From positions 1-34,798 of the forward strand of contig CALVKB010000009.1 of the NCBI GenBank assembly GCA_944332485.1: a stretch of 34,798 bases of DNA. The letters are read 5' to 3'. This DNA comes from an uncultured Bacilli bacterium (lineage in GTDB: Bacteria; Bacillota_I; Bacilli_A; RFN20; CAG-288). This document shows, piece by piece, positions 26,426-33,884 of this stretch. The notes below the pieces were generated by a model. That model made no database searches. It saw only the letters and a program-made list of their open reading frames with translations, and was not told the origin of the DNA. Made by a program: the position numbers and the translations under genes. Position 1 is the stretch's first letter. Each line of letters begins with the position of its first letter.

Positions 26426-27229
26426 ATGAAGAATGATTTTGAAAAGTATTTATATCAATTGAACTTATCGAGAAATACAATTAATTCTTATTTAACTACA
26501 ATTAAATTATATGAAGAAATGTTTGACTTGATTGATAAAAAGGATCTATTAGCATTTAAAGGATATCTGGTTGAAAATTTTAAGCCTAAAACAGTAAATT
26601 TAAGAATTCAGGCCATTAATAAATGTTTAAGTTATTTGAATAAGAAGAGTTTATGTTTGAAGGCAGTTAAAATTCAACAGAAGACTTTCTTAGAAAATGT
26701 AATTAGTAATGCTGATTATGATTTTTTAAAAGAGTCACTAAAGAAGGATAATGAAAATGAGTGGTATTTCTTAGTTAGATTCTTAGCTGCAACAGGCGCA
26801 AGAGTTAGTGAAATAGTTCAATTTAAAGTGGAACATGTAAAAATAAGATATTTTGATTTATATTCTAAAGGTGGAAAAATTAGAAGAATTTATATACCTA
26901 AAAAATTAATTAATGAAGCACTGGTTTGGATTAAAAACATTAACAAAGAGTCTGGATATTTATTTACCAATAAAAGAGGTGACAGGATAACGACTAGAGG
27001 AATTGCAATGAAACTAAAGGGATTTGCTAATAAATATGGAATTGATCCAAAAGTTGTATATCCACATTCATTTAGGCATAGATTTGCCAAAAACTTTTTA
27101 GAAAAATTTAATGATATATCATTGTTAGCTGATTTGATGGGACATGATAGTATTGAAACAACAAGAATTTATTTAAGAAGAACAACTACAGAGCAAAAGG
27201 CAATAGTAGATAACGTGGTAACGTGGTAG
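26426..27229 (+). CDS. Tyrosine recombinase (XerC/D-like integrase)
   Basis: Tyrosine site-specific recombinase of 267 residues, the compact two-domain form. Residues 1-75 are the SAM-like core-binding domain (LNLSRNTINSYLTTIKLYEE). The catalytic domain shows Arg126 in ATGARVSEI, Lys148 in SKGGKIRR, His214-x-x-Arg217 in HSFRHRF, His240 in LMGHDS and the nucleophile Tyr249 in TRIYLRR, so it looks active. The start follows AAAGGAGGAAAA. It lies between an hsdS fragment and a defence-type operon and is bracketed by inverted repeats, as are recombinases that switch type I specificity genes. It could equally be the island's integrase. Arginine codons are almost all AGA and leucine mostly TTA, unlike the mixed usage left of ssrA. 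Confidence 0.9.
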   Translation: MKNDFEKYLYQLNLSRNTINSYLTTIKLYEEMFDLIDKKDLLAFKGYLVENFKPKTVNLRIQAINKCLSYLNKKSLCLKAVKIQQKTFLENVISNADYDFLKESLKKDNENEWYFLVRFLAATGARVSEIVQFKVEHVKIRYFDLYSKGGKIRRIYIPKKLINEALVWIKNINKESGYLFTNKRGDRITTRGIAMKLKGFANKYGIDPKVVYPHSFRHRFAKNFLEKFNDISLLADLMGHDSIETTRIYLRRTTTEQKAIVDNVVTW

Positions 27230-27236
27230 AATAATA

Positions 27237-27251
27237 TTATTCAAGTAGGCA
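27237..27251 (+). repeat. Inverted repeat, right copy, flanking recombinase
   Basis: TTATTCAAGTAGGCA, pointing away from the recombinase gene and eight bases after its stop. It is the opposite-oriented partner of the copy at 26399-26413. Recombination between the two would invert an ~850-bp block holding only the recombinase gene. Confidence 0.65.
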
Positions 27252-27313
27252 TTCTTTTGAATAAAATATTTTATATTTTGCGTGTAAGAGAGGAGTGATA
27301 ACTAATACAAGGT

Positions 27314-27853
27314 TTGTTTGAATTAATAACAAATTTTATAGAAATAACTGGTAATCAAACTGCTGATACTATTATTTTAGCTATTATTGGTATCATATCC
27401 TTTTTATTTGCATTTGGTATTATTGGAATGATATTCGATGCATTAGGCTTTTATGATTCAGATATAATGAGCGATTGCCATTGGATTGTAAGATTGATAG
27501 TATTTTTGGCTTTATCATTTGTATGTATTTGGATTGCTAAATTTATTAAATGGCTATGTGGATTCCAATGGTGGGTTTATTTGATTGCAGGCATTATACT
27601 GACCGTTATTATTGTTAGTGTATTTGTAATTAAGTATAGGATATCAAAAAATAAAAGTAATCAAATTGTTGTTAAAGAAGAAAGTGAAAATGTAAAAACT
27701 GAAAATATAGAAAAACAAGCAGTTACAATAGATAGAGATAACTGTCCAAGATGTGGTGGACTCCTTGTTAAAAGACATGGACCTTATGGTAATTTCTCTG
27801 GTTGTCAGAACTTTTCAACAAAAAACTGTCGTTATACTAGACGATTCAAATAA
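27314..27853 (+). CDS. Membrane protein with C-terminal topoisomerase-type zinc ribbon
   Basis: Three hydrophobic segments (about residues 17-45, 58-80 and 88-112) are followed by a charged linker. A C-terminal zinc ribbon of the topoisomerase C4 type follows, CPRCGGLLVKRHGPYGNFSGC-x8-C, at about 143-172. Such ribbons bind nucleic acid in other proteins; membrane-anchored versions are common in accessory regions, with unknown function. The start is uncertain: TTG at 27314 is 18 bases from the AGGAG site, while an ATA at 27305 would sit at the ideal nine bases and give MQGLFELI. It precedes the GIY-YIG gene by 29 bases and may head the same operon. Confidence 0.65.
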   Translation: MFELITNFIEITGNQTADTIILAIIGIISFLFAFGIIGMIFDALGFYDSDIMSDCHWIVRLIVFLALSFVCIWIAKFIKWLCGFQWWVYLIAGIILTVIIVSVFVIKYRISKNKSNQIVVKEESENVKTENIEKQAVTIDRDNCPRCGGLLVKRHGPYGNFSGCQNFSTKNCRYTRRFK

Positions 27854-27882
27854 ATGTTAGTAGTATTTAATGTGGAGGGATT

Positions 27883-28500
27883 ATGGCAAAAGGAATAATA
27901 TATTTAACTTCAACTGTAGTTGATGGATTAATTAAGATTGGCAAATGTCAATCAGATCAATATGATTCAAGGATGTATCAACTTGAACACAATGGATATT
28001 GTAATGTTGCTGGATTAAAGAGACAGTTTGCAATAGAGGTTGATGATTACGATGCAAAAGAGGTATTATTACATACTATTTTTAAGAAAAGTCAGGTAGG
28101 AGACACTGAACTATTTTCTGTTGATTTAGATTTAGCTAAACAATTATTGGCTGCTTTTGATGGGACAGTTATTTATCCAAAACAAGCAAAAGAAGAAATA
28201 TTTGATGAAGCAACAGATGCTTTGGAAGAAAAGCAAATAATACTTCCTCAAAATAGGCATCATTTTAAAGATATTGAATTTACATCGAGTCTTACTGGCA
28301 AGAAATATAAAGGCACAACAAGTAAAGACGGTGTCTTAGCAATCATAGATTTAAGTGATGGGAAAGAAATACCAAACAATGCTAAGCCTAATAAAAAAGC
28401 TATTATTGGAAAAGCAATAGAAGACTTAGGTGGAAATGTAAAAAAAGATGACACATTATATCAAAGATATAGAACTTTAAGTAAGTTAGTATCTAAATAA
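27883..28500 (+). CDS. T5orf172/GIY-YIG nuclease-domain protein
   Basis: A 205-residue protein whose first ~95 residues form a T5orf172-type GIY-YIG domain. IIYLTST and LIKIGKC provide the GIY and YIG strands. Arg30 in YDSRMYQLEHNG, His64 in LLHTIF and Glu76 in VGDTELF are at catalytic positions. The C-terminal part (about 115-205) has TSSLTGKKYKGTTSKDGVLAIIDL and looks like a small beta-rich DNA-associated module of the RAMA kind, but this is only a resemblance. The ATG follows GGAGGGA. It stands 25 bases before two DUF262 genes, suggesting a nuclease role in a defence operon. Confidence 0.72.
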   Translation: MAKGIIYLTSTVVDGLIKIGKCQSDQYDSRMYQLEHNGYCNVAGLKRQFAIEVDDYDAKEVLLHTIFKKSQVGDTELFSVDLDLAKQLLAAFDGTVIYPKQAKEEIFDEATDALEEKQIILPQNRHHFKDIEFTSSLTGKKYKGTTSKDGVLAIIDLSDGKEIPNNAKPNKKAIIGKAIEDLGGNVKKDDTLYQRYRTLSKLVSK

Positions 28501-28525
28501 TGTGTTTTAGAAGGAGCGATGGAAA

Positions 28526-29791
28526 ATGATTGAATTAATGTCAATTGATGATTTGTTGAAAATTAATCTAGATATTCCAAATTATCAAAGACCTTATAAA
28601 TGGCAAAATAAAAGTACAATTGATTTATTAAATGATATTGCTGTTGCTATAGATGAATATGAGAAATACTCTGATTTCAAATATAGAGTAGGAACTATGA
28701 TTTTGCATAAAAATGAGGAATCTGAAAATAAATTTGACATTATTGATGGTCAGCAAAGACTAATTACATTGATACTGATTAAGTGCTATTTAGATTCGTC
28801 TTTTGATTGCTCTTTATTACATCATAATTTCAATAGTAAAATTGCTCAAACTAATATCCATAATAATTATGAATGTATAAGAAATTGGTTCTCACTAAGA
28901 AGTAATGAATTAAAAGAAAACTTCAAAAAGATTCTATCTAATGGCATAGAAGTAGTTGTCTTAACGGTTGATAAATTAACTAGTGCGTTCCAGTTATTTG
29001 ATTCTCAAAATACAAGAGGAAAAGAACTAGATCCTCATGATTTATTAAAAGCTTATCATTTAAGAGAAATGCAAAATGAACCATACGAAATGTTCCATGC
29101 TGTATCTAAATGGGAGTCTTTCAATCCTAATAGCATTAGTAATTTATTTGATGTTTATTTGTTCTCTATACTTAACTGGGCAAAAAGAGAAAAGACTAAA
29201 ACATTTACTGCAAATGAAATAGATAATTATAAGGGCATTTCTGAATCTTCATCTTATACATATGCTAAAAGAGCGAAGAAAGCAGATCCATATTTTCAAA
29301 TAACTGAGCCATTTATTTCAGGAAATGATTTCTTTGAAATGGTTGCTCATTATTTAATATTATTAAATGACATTAATAGAGAACTAGAATCTAATACCAA
29401 ATTTGAGAATATTAAAAAGATAATTGATTCTGACAAATCAGTTGGATTTAAATATGCTGTAGACTTATTTAAGTGTGCAGTTCTTTGCTATTATGATAAA
29501 TTCCATAATTTCGATGAACAAGCTATTAAAAAGCTATTCATTTGGGCATTTATGCTAAGAATAGATATGCAGAATCTTGGCTTCGATAGTATTAATAAAT
29601 ATGCTTCTGGAGAGTGGAATGATAGATATACAAACAACATTCCTATGTTCTCAAAGATTGTTTATGCTAGATATCATAATGATATAGCTAATCTAATGAT
29701 AAGTGTTGATAGAGAAAACAAAGAACCTGCAGATAAAAAATGGTCCAAATTATACAAAGAATTAAGAATTATGAATGGTAAGGAGGACTAA
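28526..29791 (+). CDS. DUF262 protein without nuclease domain (GmrS-like)
   Basis: A DUF262 (ParB-like nucleotide-dependent) protein of 421 residues. It has IPNYQRPYKW (17-26), VGTMILHK, the core DGQQRLITL (74-82), and the later FDSQNTRGKELDPHDLLKAYHL that marks the family. The C-terminal third lacks the DUF1524 His/Pro nuclease signature seen in its neighbour. In GmrSD-type systems DUF262 acts as the NTP-using sensor and DUF1524 as the nuclease. Here this protein may form a complex with the following gene, only four bases away. The function as modified-DNA restriction is inferred. Confidence 0.82.
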   Translation: MIELMSIDDLLKINLDIPNYQRPYKWQNKSTIDLLNDIAVAIDEYEKYSDFKYRVGTMILHKNEESENKFDIIDGQQRLITLILIKCYLDSSFDCSLLHHNFNSKIAQTNIHNNYECIRNWFSLRSNELKENFKKILSNGIEVVVLTVDKLTSAFQLFDSQNTRGKELDPHDLLKAYHLREMQNEPYEMFHAVSKWESFNPNSISNLFDVYLFSILNWAKREKTKTFTANEIDNYKGISESSSYTYAKRAKKADPYFQITEPFISGNDFFEMVAHYLILLNDINRELESNTKFENIKKIIDSDKSVGFKYAVDLFKCAVLCYYDKFHNFDEQAIKKLFIWAFMLRIDMQNLGFDSINKYASGEWNDRYTNNIPMFSKIVYARYHNDIANLMISVDRENKEPADKKWSKLYKELRIMNGKED

Positions 29792-29795
29792 TTTT

Positions 29796-31655
29796 ATGCA
29801 AGATTTAATTAAAGAATTTAGAATTGTTGATGATAATAACTTATTATTTAACTCTGATGATAAGTATATGGTTCCTCTTTATCAAAGAGCGTATGCTTGG
29901 ACTGATAATGAAATAATACAATTAATTGATGATATTAACGATTATGATGATACATATTATTTAGGTTCATTAATTGTTCATAAAAGAAAAGAAAACTTAT
30001 ATGAAGTTATTGATGGTCAGCAAAGATTAACAACATTATATCTACTTTTTAATTATTTGAATCTAAATCAAAAGAATTCACTAATTTTTGAATGCAGAGA
30101 TAAATCAAATTATACATTAACACACTTGAAAGACAATGATGTTGAAGATAAGATGTTAGAGCAAACTATCATCAATGGTATTACTGTAATTAAAAATAAA
30201 TTTAATGAAAGTGGCATTGATGTAAATGACTTTATAGCAAAATTAAGAAACGTTGTTATTTATAGAATAGAAGTTCCTGAACACACAGACTTAAATAGAT
30301 ATTTTGAAATCATGAATACTAGAGGAGAACAATTAGAACAGCATGATATTCTAAAAGCCATGTTAATGAGCTATCTAAAAACTTCAGAAGATAGAGATGC
30401 ATTTGCTAGTATATGGGATGCTTGTAGTGATATGACTGGATATGTTCAGATGCACATAGATAGAAATGTTAGAGATTATGTATGTGATTGGGACTGGGGA
30501 AGAATTAAAGATGATTCTATTAAAGAAATAAAGAACAATAGACCGAAAAAATATAAAAGTGCTAAGCTCTCAATTAAAGATATTATAAAATCTGATTTTA
30601 AGGTTGATTTATATGATGGAGAGACTGAAAAAGAAGATAGAGTTAGATTTGAAAGTATAATCAAGTTCCCATATTTTCTAATTCATGTTTTGAAAGTATT
30701 TATTAATAAAAATCAAATCATAAACAAAAATCCAGATGAAAAGATTATCAATGAATTATTAGATGATAAGAAGTTGATTGATACTTTCAGAAACGTTATT
30801 GAAAATGGATTGATGGACGATAAAGAAATCGATAAAAAATGGTTCTCATATAACTTCATTAATTGTTTAATTAAATGCCGCTTCCTTTTTGATAAATACA
30901 TATTAAAGAGAGAATATCCATTAAATAATGAAGAAGGCGTTTGGAGTATTAAATATTTAAGAGTATCTGGTCAAAAGACTCAAAAGAAACCTTATTATGT
31001 TAATACTGAATTTAACAGAATGAAAGAATGGGAATCCACTTACAAAGATAGAAATCAGCTTAATATAATGATTCAATCTTGCTTGAGAGTTTCTTATACA
31101 TCACCTAAAGTAATGCACTGGATAACAAAACTATTGAATTATTTATATGATGTAGAGGACTATTCTGTTCTCGCAACATTTAATGAAGTTGCAGAAGGCT
31201 TAGCTAAAGAGGCAGTTAAGAATGATTTCTTAGTGTTGTGTGAATCAAAAGATTCTATTGCCTATAACATGGGAATTAACACACCACATATTGTTTTAAA
31301 TTATTTGGATTATTTAATTTGGAAAGGCAATAAGGCTAAATATAAGGACTTCATTTTTGAATTTAGAAATTCTGTTGAACACTGGTATCCTCAAAACCCT
31401 TCCGATGGAACATTTACGAAGTGGGATAATGTGGATACATTTGGTAATCTATGCATCATTCAAAGAAATGTTAATTCTAAGTTTTCAAATATGGCTCCTG
31501 AAGCTAAAAAGAATACATATAAAGATATGATAGCAAAAGGTAGCCTAAAGCTTAGATTAATGGCAGAAATGACTAATGATAGTTTGGCATGGAAAGATGA
31601 AGTATGTCAAAAGCACGAAGATAAGATGCTAGAACTTTTGAAAAGAGATATGTAA
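29796..31655 (+). CDS. DUF262-DUF1524 protein (GmrSD-type restriction nuclease)
   Basis: A 619-residue fused protein. The N-terminal DUF262 has VPLYQRAYAW (26-35), LGSLIVHKR and DGQQRLTTL (73-81), with MNTRGEQLEQHDILKAMLM further on. The C-terminal DUF1524 HNH-like nuclease shows EHWYPQ (Glu528-His529) and FGNLCIIQRNVNSKFSNMAPEAKK. This is the single-chain GmrSD architecture of type IV enzymes, which cut modified phage DNA, also seen in SspE. The ATG at 29796 is chosen for GGAGGACTAATTTT upstream; an earlier in-frame ATG at 29775 lies inside the previous gene. It is followed after one base by a lipoprotein gene. Confidence 0.88.
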   Translation: MQDLIKEFRIVDDNNLLFNSDDKYMVPLYQRAYAWTDNEIIQLIDDINDYDDTYYLGSLIVHKRKENLYEVIDGQQRLTTLYLLFNYLNLNQKNSLIFECRDKSNYTLTHLKDNDVEDKMLEQTIINGITVIKNKFNESGIDVNDFIAKLRNVVIYRIEVPEHTDLNRYFEIMNTRGEQLEQHDILKAMLMSYLKTSEDRDAFASIWDACSDMTGYVQMHIDRNVRDYVCDWDWGRIKDDSIKEIKNNRPKKYKSAKLSIKDIIKSDFKVDLYDGETEKEDRVRFESIIKFPYFLIHVLKVFINKNQIINKNPDEKIINELLDDKKLIDTFRNVIENGLMDDKEIDKKWFSYNFINCLIKCRFLFDKYILKREYPLNNEEGVWSIKYLRVSGQKTQKKPYYVNTEFNRMKEWESTYKDRNQLNIMIQSCLRVSYTSPKVMHWITKLLNYLYDVEDYSVLATFNEVAEGLAKEAVKNDFLVLCESKDSIAYNMGINTPHIVLNYLDYLIWKGNKAKYKDFIFEFRNSVEHWYPQNPSDGTFTKWDNVDTFGNLCIIQRNVNSKFSNMAPEAKKNTYKDMIAKGSLKLRLMAEMTNDSLAWKDEVCQKHEDKMLELLKRDM

Positions 31656-31656
31656 T

Positions 31657-32175
31657 ATGAGAAAAATAGCAATTTTATTATTTTTACCACTATTATTGTT
31701 GTTTGTAGGATGCTCTTCTAATAGTACTATTACAAACTCTCCATCAACAACAAATCCTGAGACACCGTCTCAAACAGAAGAACCTAGTGCTTCAACAAAT
31801 GATGAGGTGGATGCGAAATATATGTATGCAACAATTAACAATACTGTATTAGAAATTAAATTAGAAAATAACTCTTCAGCTGAAGCTATTTTTGAAAAAC
31901 TAAGAGATGGTGATGTAGTTGTTGCTATGCATGATTATGGAAGCTTTGAAAAAGTTGGATCGTTAGGATTTAGTTTACCTAGAAACGATACAAATATTAC
32001 AACAACACCTGGTGATGTAATTCTATATCAGGGGAATCAAATCACAATTTATTATGATGAGAATACTTGGAACTTTACCAAGCTTGGTCATATAGATATC
32101 ACACAAAGTGAATTAAAATCTATTCTTGGTGATGGTGATGTGGAAGTAGTATTCAGTTTAGAAAATAAGAAGTAA
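31657..32175 (+). CDS. Lipoprotein with cyclophilin-like fold
   Basis: A 172-residue secreted lipoprotein. Signal sequence RKIAILLFLPLLLLFVG is followed by lipobox Cys19, then a Ser/Thr/Pro-rich spacer to about residue 50. The domain after that (TINNTVLEIKLENNSSAEAIFEKL, MHDYGSFEKVGSLGFSLPRND, TTPGDVILYQGNQITIYYD, WNFTKLGHI) matches the bacterial cyclophilin-like family (Cyclophil_like2). These are not proven peptidyl-prolyl isomerases. It begins one base after the DUF1524 nuclease gene, so it is made with it, although it acts outside the membrane; the link to defence may be incidental. Confidence 0.8.
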   Translation: MRKIAILLFLPLLLLFVGCSSNSTITNSPSTTNPETPSQTEEPSASTNDEVDAKYMYATINNTVLEIKLENNSSAEAIFEKLRDGDVVVAMHDYGSFEKVGSLGFSLPRNDTNITTTPGDVILYQGNQITIYYDENTWNFTKLGHIDITQSELKSILGDGDVEVVFSLENKK

Positions 32176-32188
32176 AGTTAAAGTTAAT

Positions 32189-32232
32189 TGAACCATAGTT
32201 CATTGACGAAATATGGATTTTTTTAGTAAAAT
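32189..32232 (+). promoter_or_regulatory. Promoter with dyad operator, drives XRE gene
   Basis: TGAACCATAGTTCA (32189-32202) is a perfect 5-bp inverted repeat around CATA. It directly abuts a -35 TTGACG (32203-32208), with an 18-base spacer to TAAAAT (32227-32232). The same arrangement recurs at 32548. Placement just upstream of -35 suits an activator at least as well as a repressor. Confidence 0.7.
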
Positions 32233-32292
32233 ATAAGCGATAAATGAATTAGTACCAGGAAGTTGAGATATGGGCTCAAAGGAGGTACTAAT

Positions 32293-32529
32293 ATGAATTA
32301 TCAAAAAGCTATATTAGATAAAAGTGCCACTTGTCAAAAGATCAGAGCCCTTATCCAAGAATCAAGCTATACTTATGAAGAACTAGCTGAAATGCTTCAA
32401 TTAGGATCTCCAAGAGTAATCTACGAATGGATTAATGGTAACAAATTACCTGGTCTTGAAAACATGTATAATCTTGCTCTAATATTTAACATGAAAATGG
32501 AAGATTGTCTCGTTATGATCTCGTTATGA
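32293..32529 (+). CDS. XRE-family HTH regulator, small (C-protein-like)
   Basis: A 78-residue helix-turn-helix protein. The HTH covers about residues 16-70 (IRALIQESSYTYEELAEMLQLGS, recognition helix PRVIYEWINGNKLPGLENM, then YNLALIFNMKMEDCLV). The start at ATG 32293 follows AAAGGAGGTACTAAT; an earlier in-frame start at 32263 has none. Size and the dyad at its own promoter recall controller proteins of restriction-modification systems, which autoactivate. The identical operator lies after the gene in front of a second promoter, so it likely controls both its own synthesis and that downstream unit. Confidence 0.8.
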   Translation: MNYQKAILDKSATCQKIRALIQESSYTYEELAEMLQLGSPRVIYEWINGNKLPGLENMYNLALIFNMKMEDCLVMISL

Positions 32530-32548
32530 GATGATCTTTTATGTTTTT
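32517..32548 (+). terminator. Weak terminator after XRE gene
   Basis: ATCTC and GAGAT around a five-base loop overlap the stop codon and are followed by TTTT and TTTTT runs. The stem is short, so leakage is likely. Confidence 0.35.
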
Positions 32549-32590
32549 GTACCATAGTACATTGTAAACGTCTCAATTTTGCCGTAAAAT
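32548..32590 (+). promoter_or_regulatory. Second dyad-operator promoter, drives the intergenic unit
   Basis: TGTACCATAGTACA (32548-32561) has the same 5-CATA-5 design as the dyad upstream of the XRE gene. It abuts -35 TTGTAA (32562-32567), with a 17-base spacer to TAAAAT (32585-32590). Transcription would begin near 32597. Confidence 0.7.
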
Positions 32591-32596
32591 AAGTAT

Positions 32597-32865
32597 AGAT
32601 GTAGGCCAAAACGATTGTGATTTTTGGCTATTAATGATATAAATATTGTGAGATCCATTACATGTTCCGAAACAATGGAGTAGGAGCTATACCTATATGG
32701 AATGTTGGAGCAAGTCTAATTCATGGGAATGCATTAGAGGAGTAAACCAACTGTTAAGAGCAAAGTTTCAAGAGTGGTATTGTTGGTATCAATTATAATA
32801 ATCAGAATGGAATTGATTGTTATGAGGGTGATATTGGTAATACTACTGATATCATCCTTTTTATT
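32597..32865 (+). ncRNA. Candidate structured RNA (unknown class)
   Basis: A ~260-base unit between an XRE-type promoter and a strong terminator, in a 368-bp stretch without an intact gene of normal size. Hairpins visible: 32605-32611/32622-32628 (GCCAAAA/TTTTGGC with wobble); TCCAT/ATGGA around TGTT-CCGA-AACA (32654-32679); TCTAAT-t-CAT-GGGA-ATG-c-ATTAGA (32715-32738) with a GNRA tetraloop; GTTGG (32704-32708) with CCAAC (32747-32751) enclosing that hairpin; ATCAATT/AATTGAT (32788-32817). Alternatives are a leader with attenuator for the gene at 32898, a 33-codon Trp-rich frame at 32697-32798 behind TAGGAG, or a decayed small gene (a 27-codon frame from 32662 continues in frame beyond two TAA stops). 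No match to a known RNA class is recognised. Confidence 0.5.
32826..32865 (+). terminator. Strong intrinsic terminator of the intergenic unit
   Basis: A continuous 14-bp stem (32826-32839 with 32844-32857, three G-U pairs) with a four-base loop, followed by TTTTTATTTT. It ends 32 bases before the next gene, so it isolates the unit or attenuates that gene. Confidence 0.8.
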
Positions 32866-32897
32866 TTAGATGTTTAGAAAGCTGAGGTTGCTTAATT

Positions 32898-33884
32898 ATG
32901 AAAAAGAACAGCAAAAGTATTACTAGACAATATAATAAGCCTAAAAGTATGGACCCGATGTGCCCTGAATTTTATGGTGTTATCATAAAGGATAAACATG
33001 TAAAAATTGATACTAGAAGATATAAGAAGTTTTTCGCTTTACCAGACAACAAAATAGAAATTAGAAATACTGTTTATTATCAACCTTCAAGAGTTCACAA
33101 ATTAGATTATTATTGTAATTTCTTTAGAACTAGATGTGAAATGTTATTAGAAAAATACAATACTGAATTTAAGATTGCTATTGAAGCGATTAAAACACCA
33201 AAGCAAGTAGAAGATAATCTAAGAGTTCAATTATTAAATACAGGTGAAGATTATGAAACAGCACAAGAAATCGCTCTTTTGAAAGGGATAAAAAGAATCA
33301 ATCCTTATAAATATGCGATTAAATCTTTATATGCTCAGTTCTTTCACCAAATGATGGCAGAAATTGATGCACAAACTTGTAGAGTATTAATTCCACTTGG
33401 ATTTAGAGAAGATGATTTTTCAAAGAAAAGCTTTGATGTTTTTATTCAATCTAAACAAGGTAGCAATGCTATTCCATTTAAACAATTTAAATACTATGAA
33501 ATATATGATAGAGCGTATGCTGTTTGGAACTTTTTAAAACATAATTCAAAGAAAGCATATGATGTTTTATGCAAGCACTATCCTGAGATGATTTATGATC
33601 CTGATAATTCATATAGAAATGTAGATCTAGTATTATCAGTTTTGAAACTTGATGAAAGATATATTCTAAAAGTGTTGAAGGAACTTCCTTTATTCTTTGA
33701 CGAGATATGTAGACTTGGATTTGGTGAAAATATTGATGATGCGAAATGGGACTATGAGGATTACTTCATGAACGAAGTTAAAAGTAAGATAAGTAGTTTA
33801 GAAATAGATCAATTGAAGGAGGAAAGCGTATGTCATATTTATTTATATCGTTTAGCGATAGACTGGAACATGGAAGTGATTTAA
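32898..33884 (+). CDS. Unknown protein, mainly helical
   Basis: Not recognised. A 328-residue soluble protein without signal or membrane segment. The first ~75 residues are basic and beta-like (EFYGVIIKDKHVKIDTRRYKKFF). The rest is predicted helical by texture, including NPYKYAIKSLYAQFFHQMMAEID and YEIYDRAYAVWNFLKHNSKKAYDVLCKHYPEM. The WNFLKHNS stretch recalls HEPN-type helical folds, but the usual R-x4-6-H catalytic spacing is not clear, so this is only a hint. The ATG follows GAGG at ten bases. It overlaps the next gene by 55 bases, an unusually long overlap that implies tight coupling. Confidence 0.72.
   Translation: MKKNSKSITRQYNKPKSMDPMCPEFYGVIIKDKHVKIDTRRYKKFFALPDNKIEIRNTVYYQPSRVHKLDYYCNFFRTRCEMLLEKYNTEFKIAIEAIKTPKQVEDNLRVQLLNTGEDYETAQEIALLKGIKRINPYKYAIKSLYAQFFHQMMAEIDAQTCRVLIPLGFREDDFSKKSFDVFIQSKQGSNAIPFKQFKYYEIYDRAYAVWNFLKHNSKKAYDVLCKHYPEMIYDPDNSYRNVDLVLSVLKLDERYILKVLKELPLFFDEICRLGFGENIDDAKWDYEDYFMNEVKSKISSLEIDQLKEESVCHIYLYRLAIDWNMEVI

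Noticed and set aside
27205-27228. Short tandem repeat ACGTGGTA at the end of the recombinase gene
   Set aside because: Two eight-base copies within coding sequence (VVTW end), too short to support an attachment site.
32697-32798. 33-codon frame rich in Trp and Cys behind TAGGAG
   Set aside because: Composition (five Trp, three Cys) is unlike proteins of this AT-rich genome and follows from the GG-rich hairpin sequence. Kept only as an alternative to the RNA call.
32806-32869. Hydrophobic 20-codon frame (MELIVMRVILVILLISSFLF) like a type I toxin
   Set aside because: It has no ribosome site and runs entirely through the stem, loop and T-run of the terminator, whose bases dictate the hydrophobic codons.
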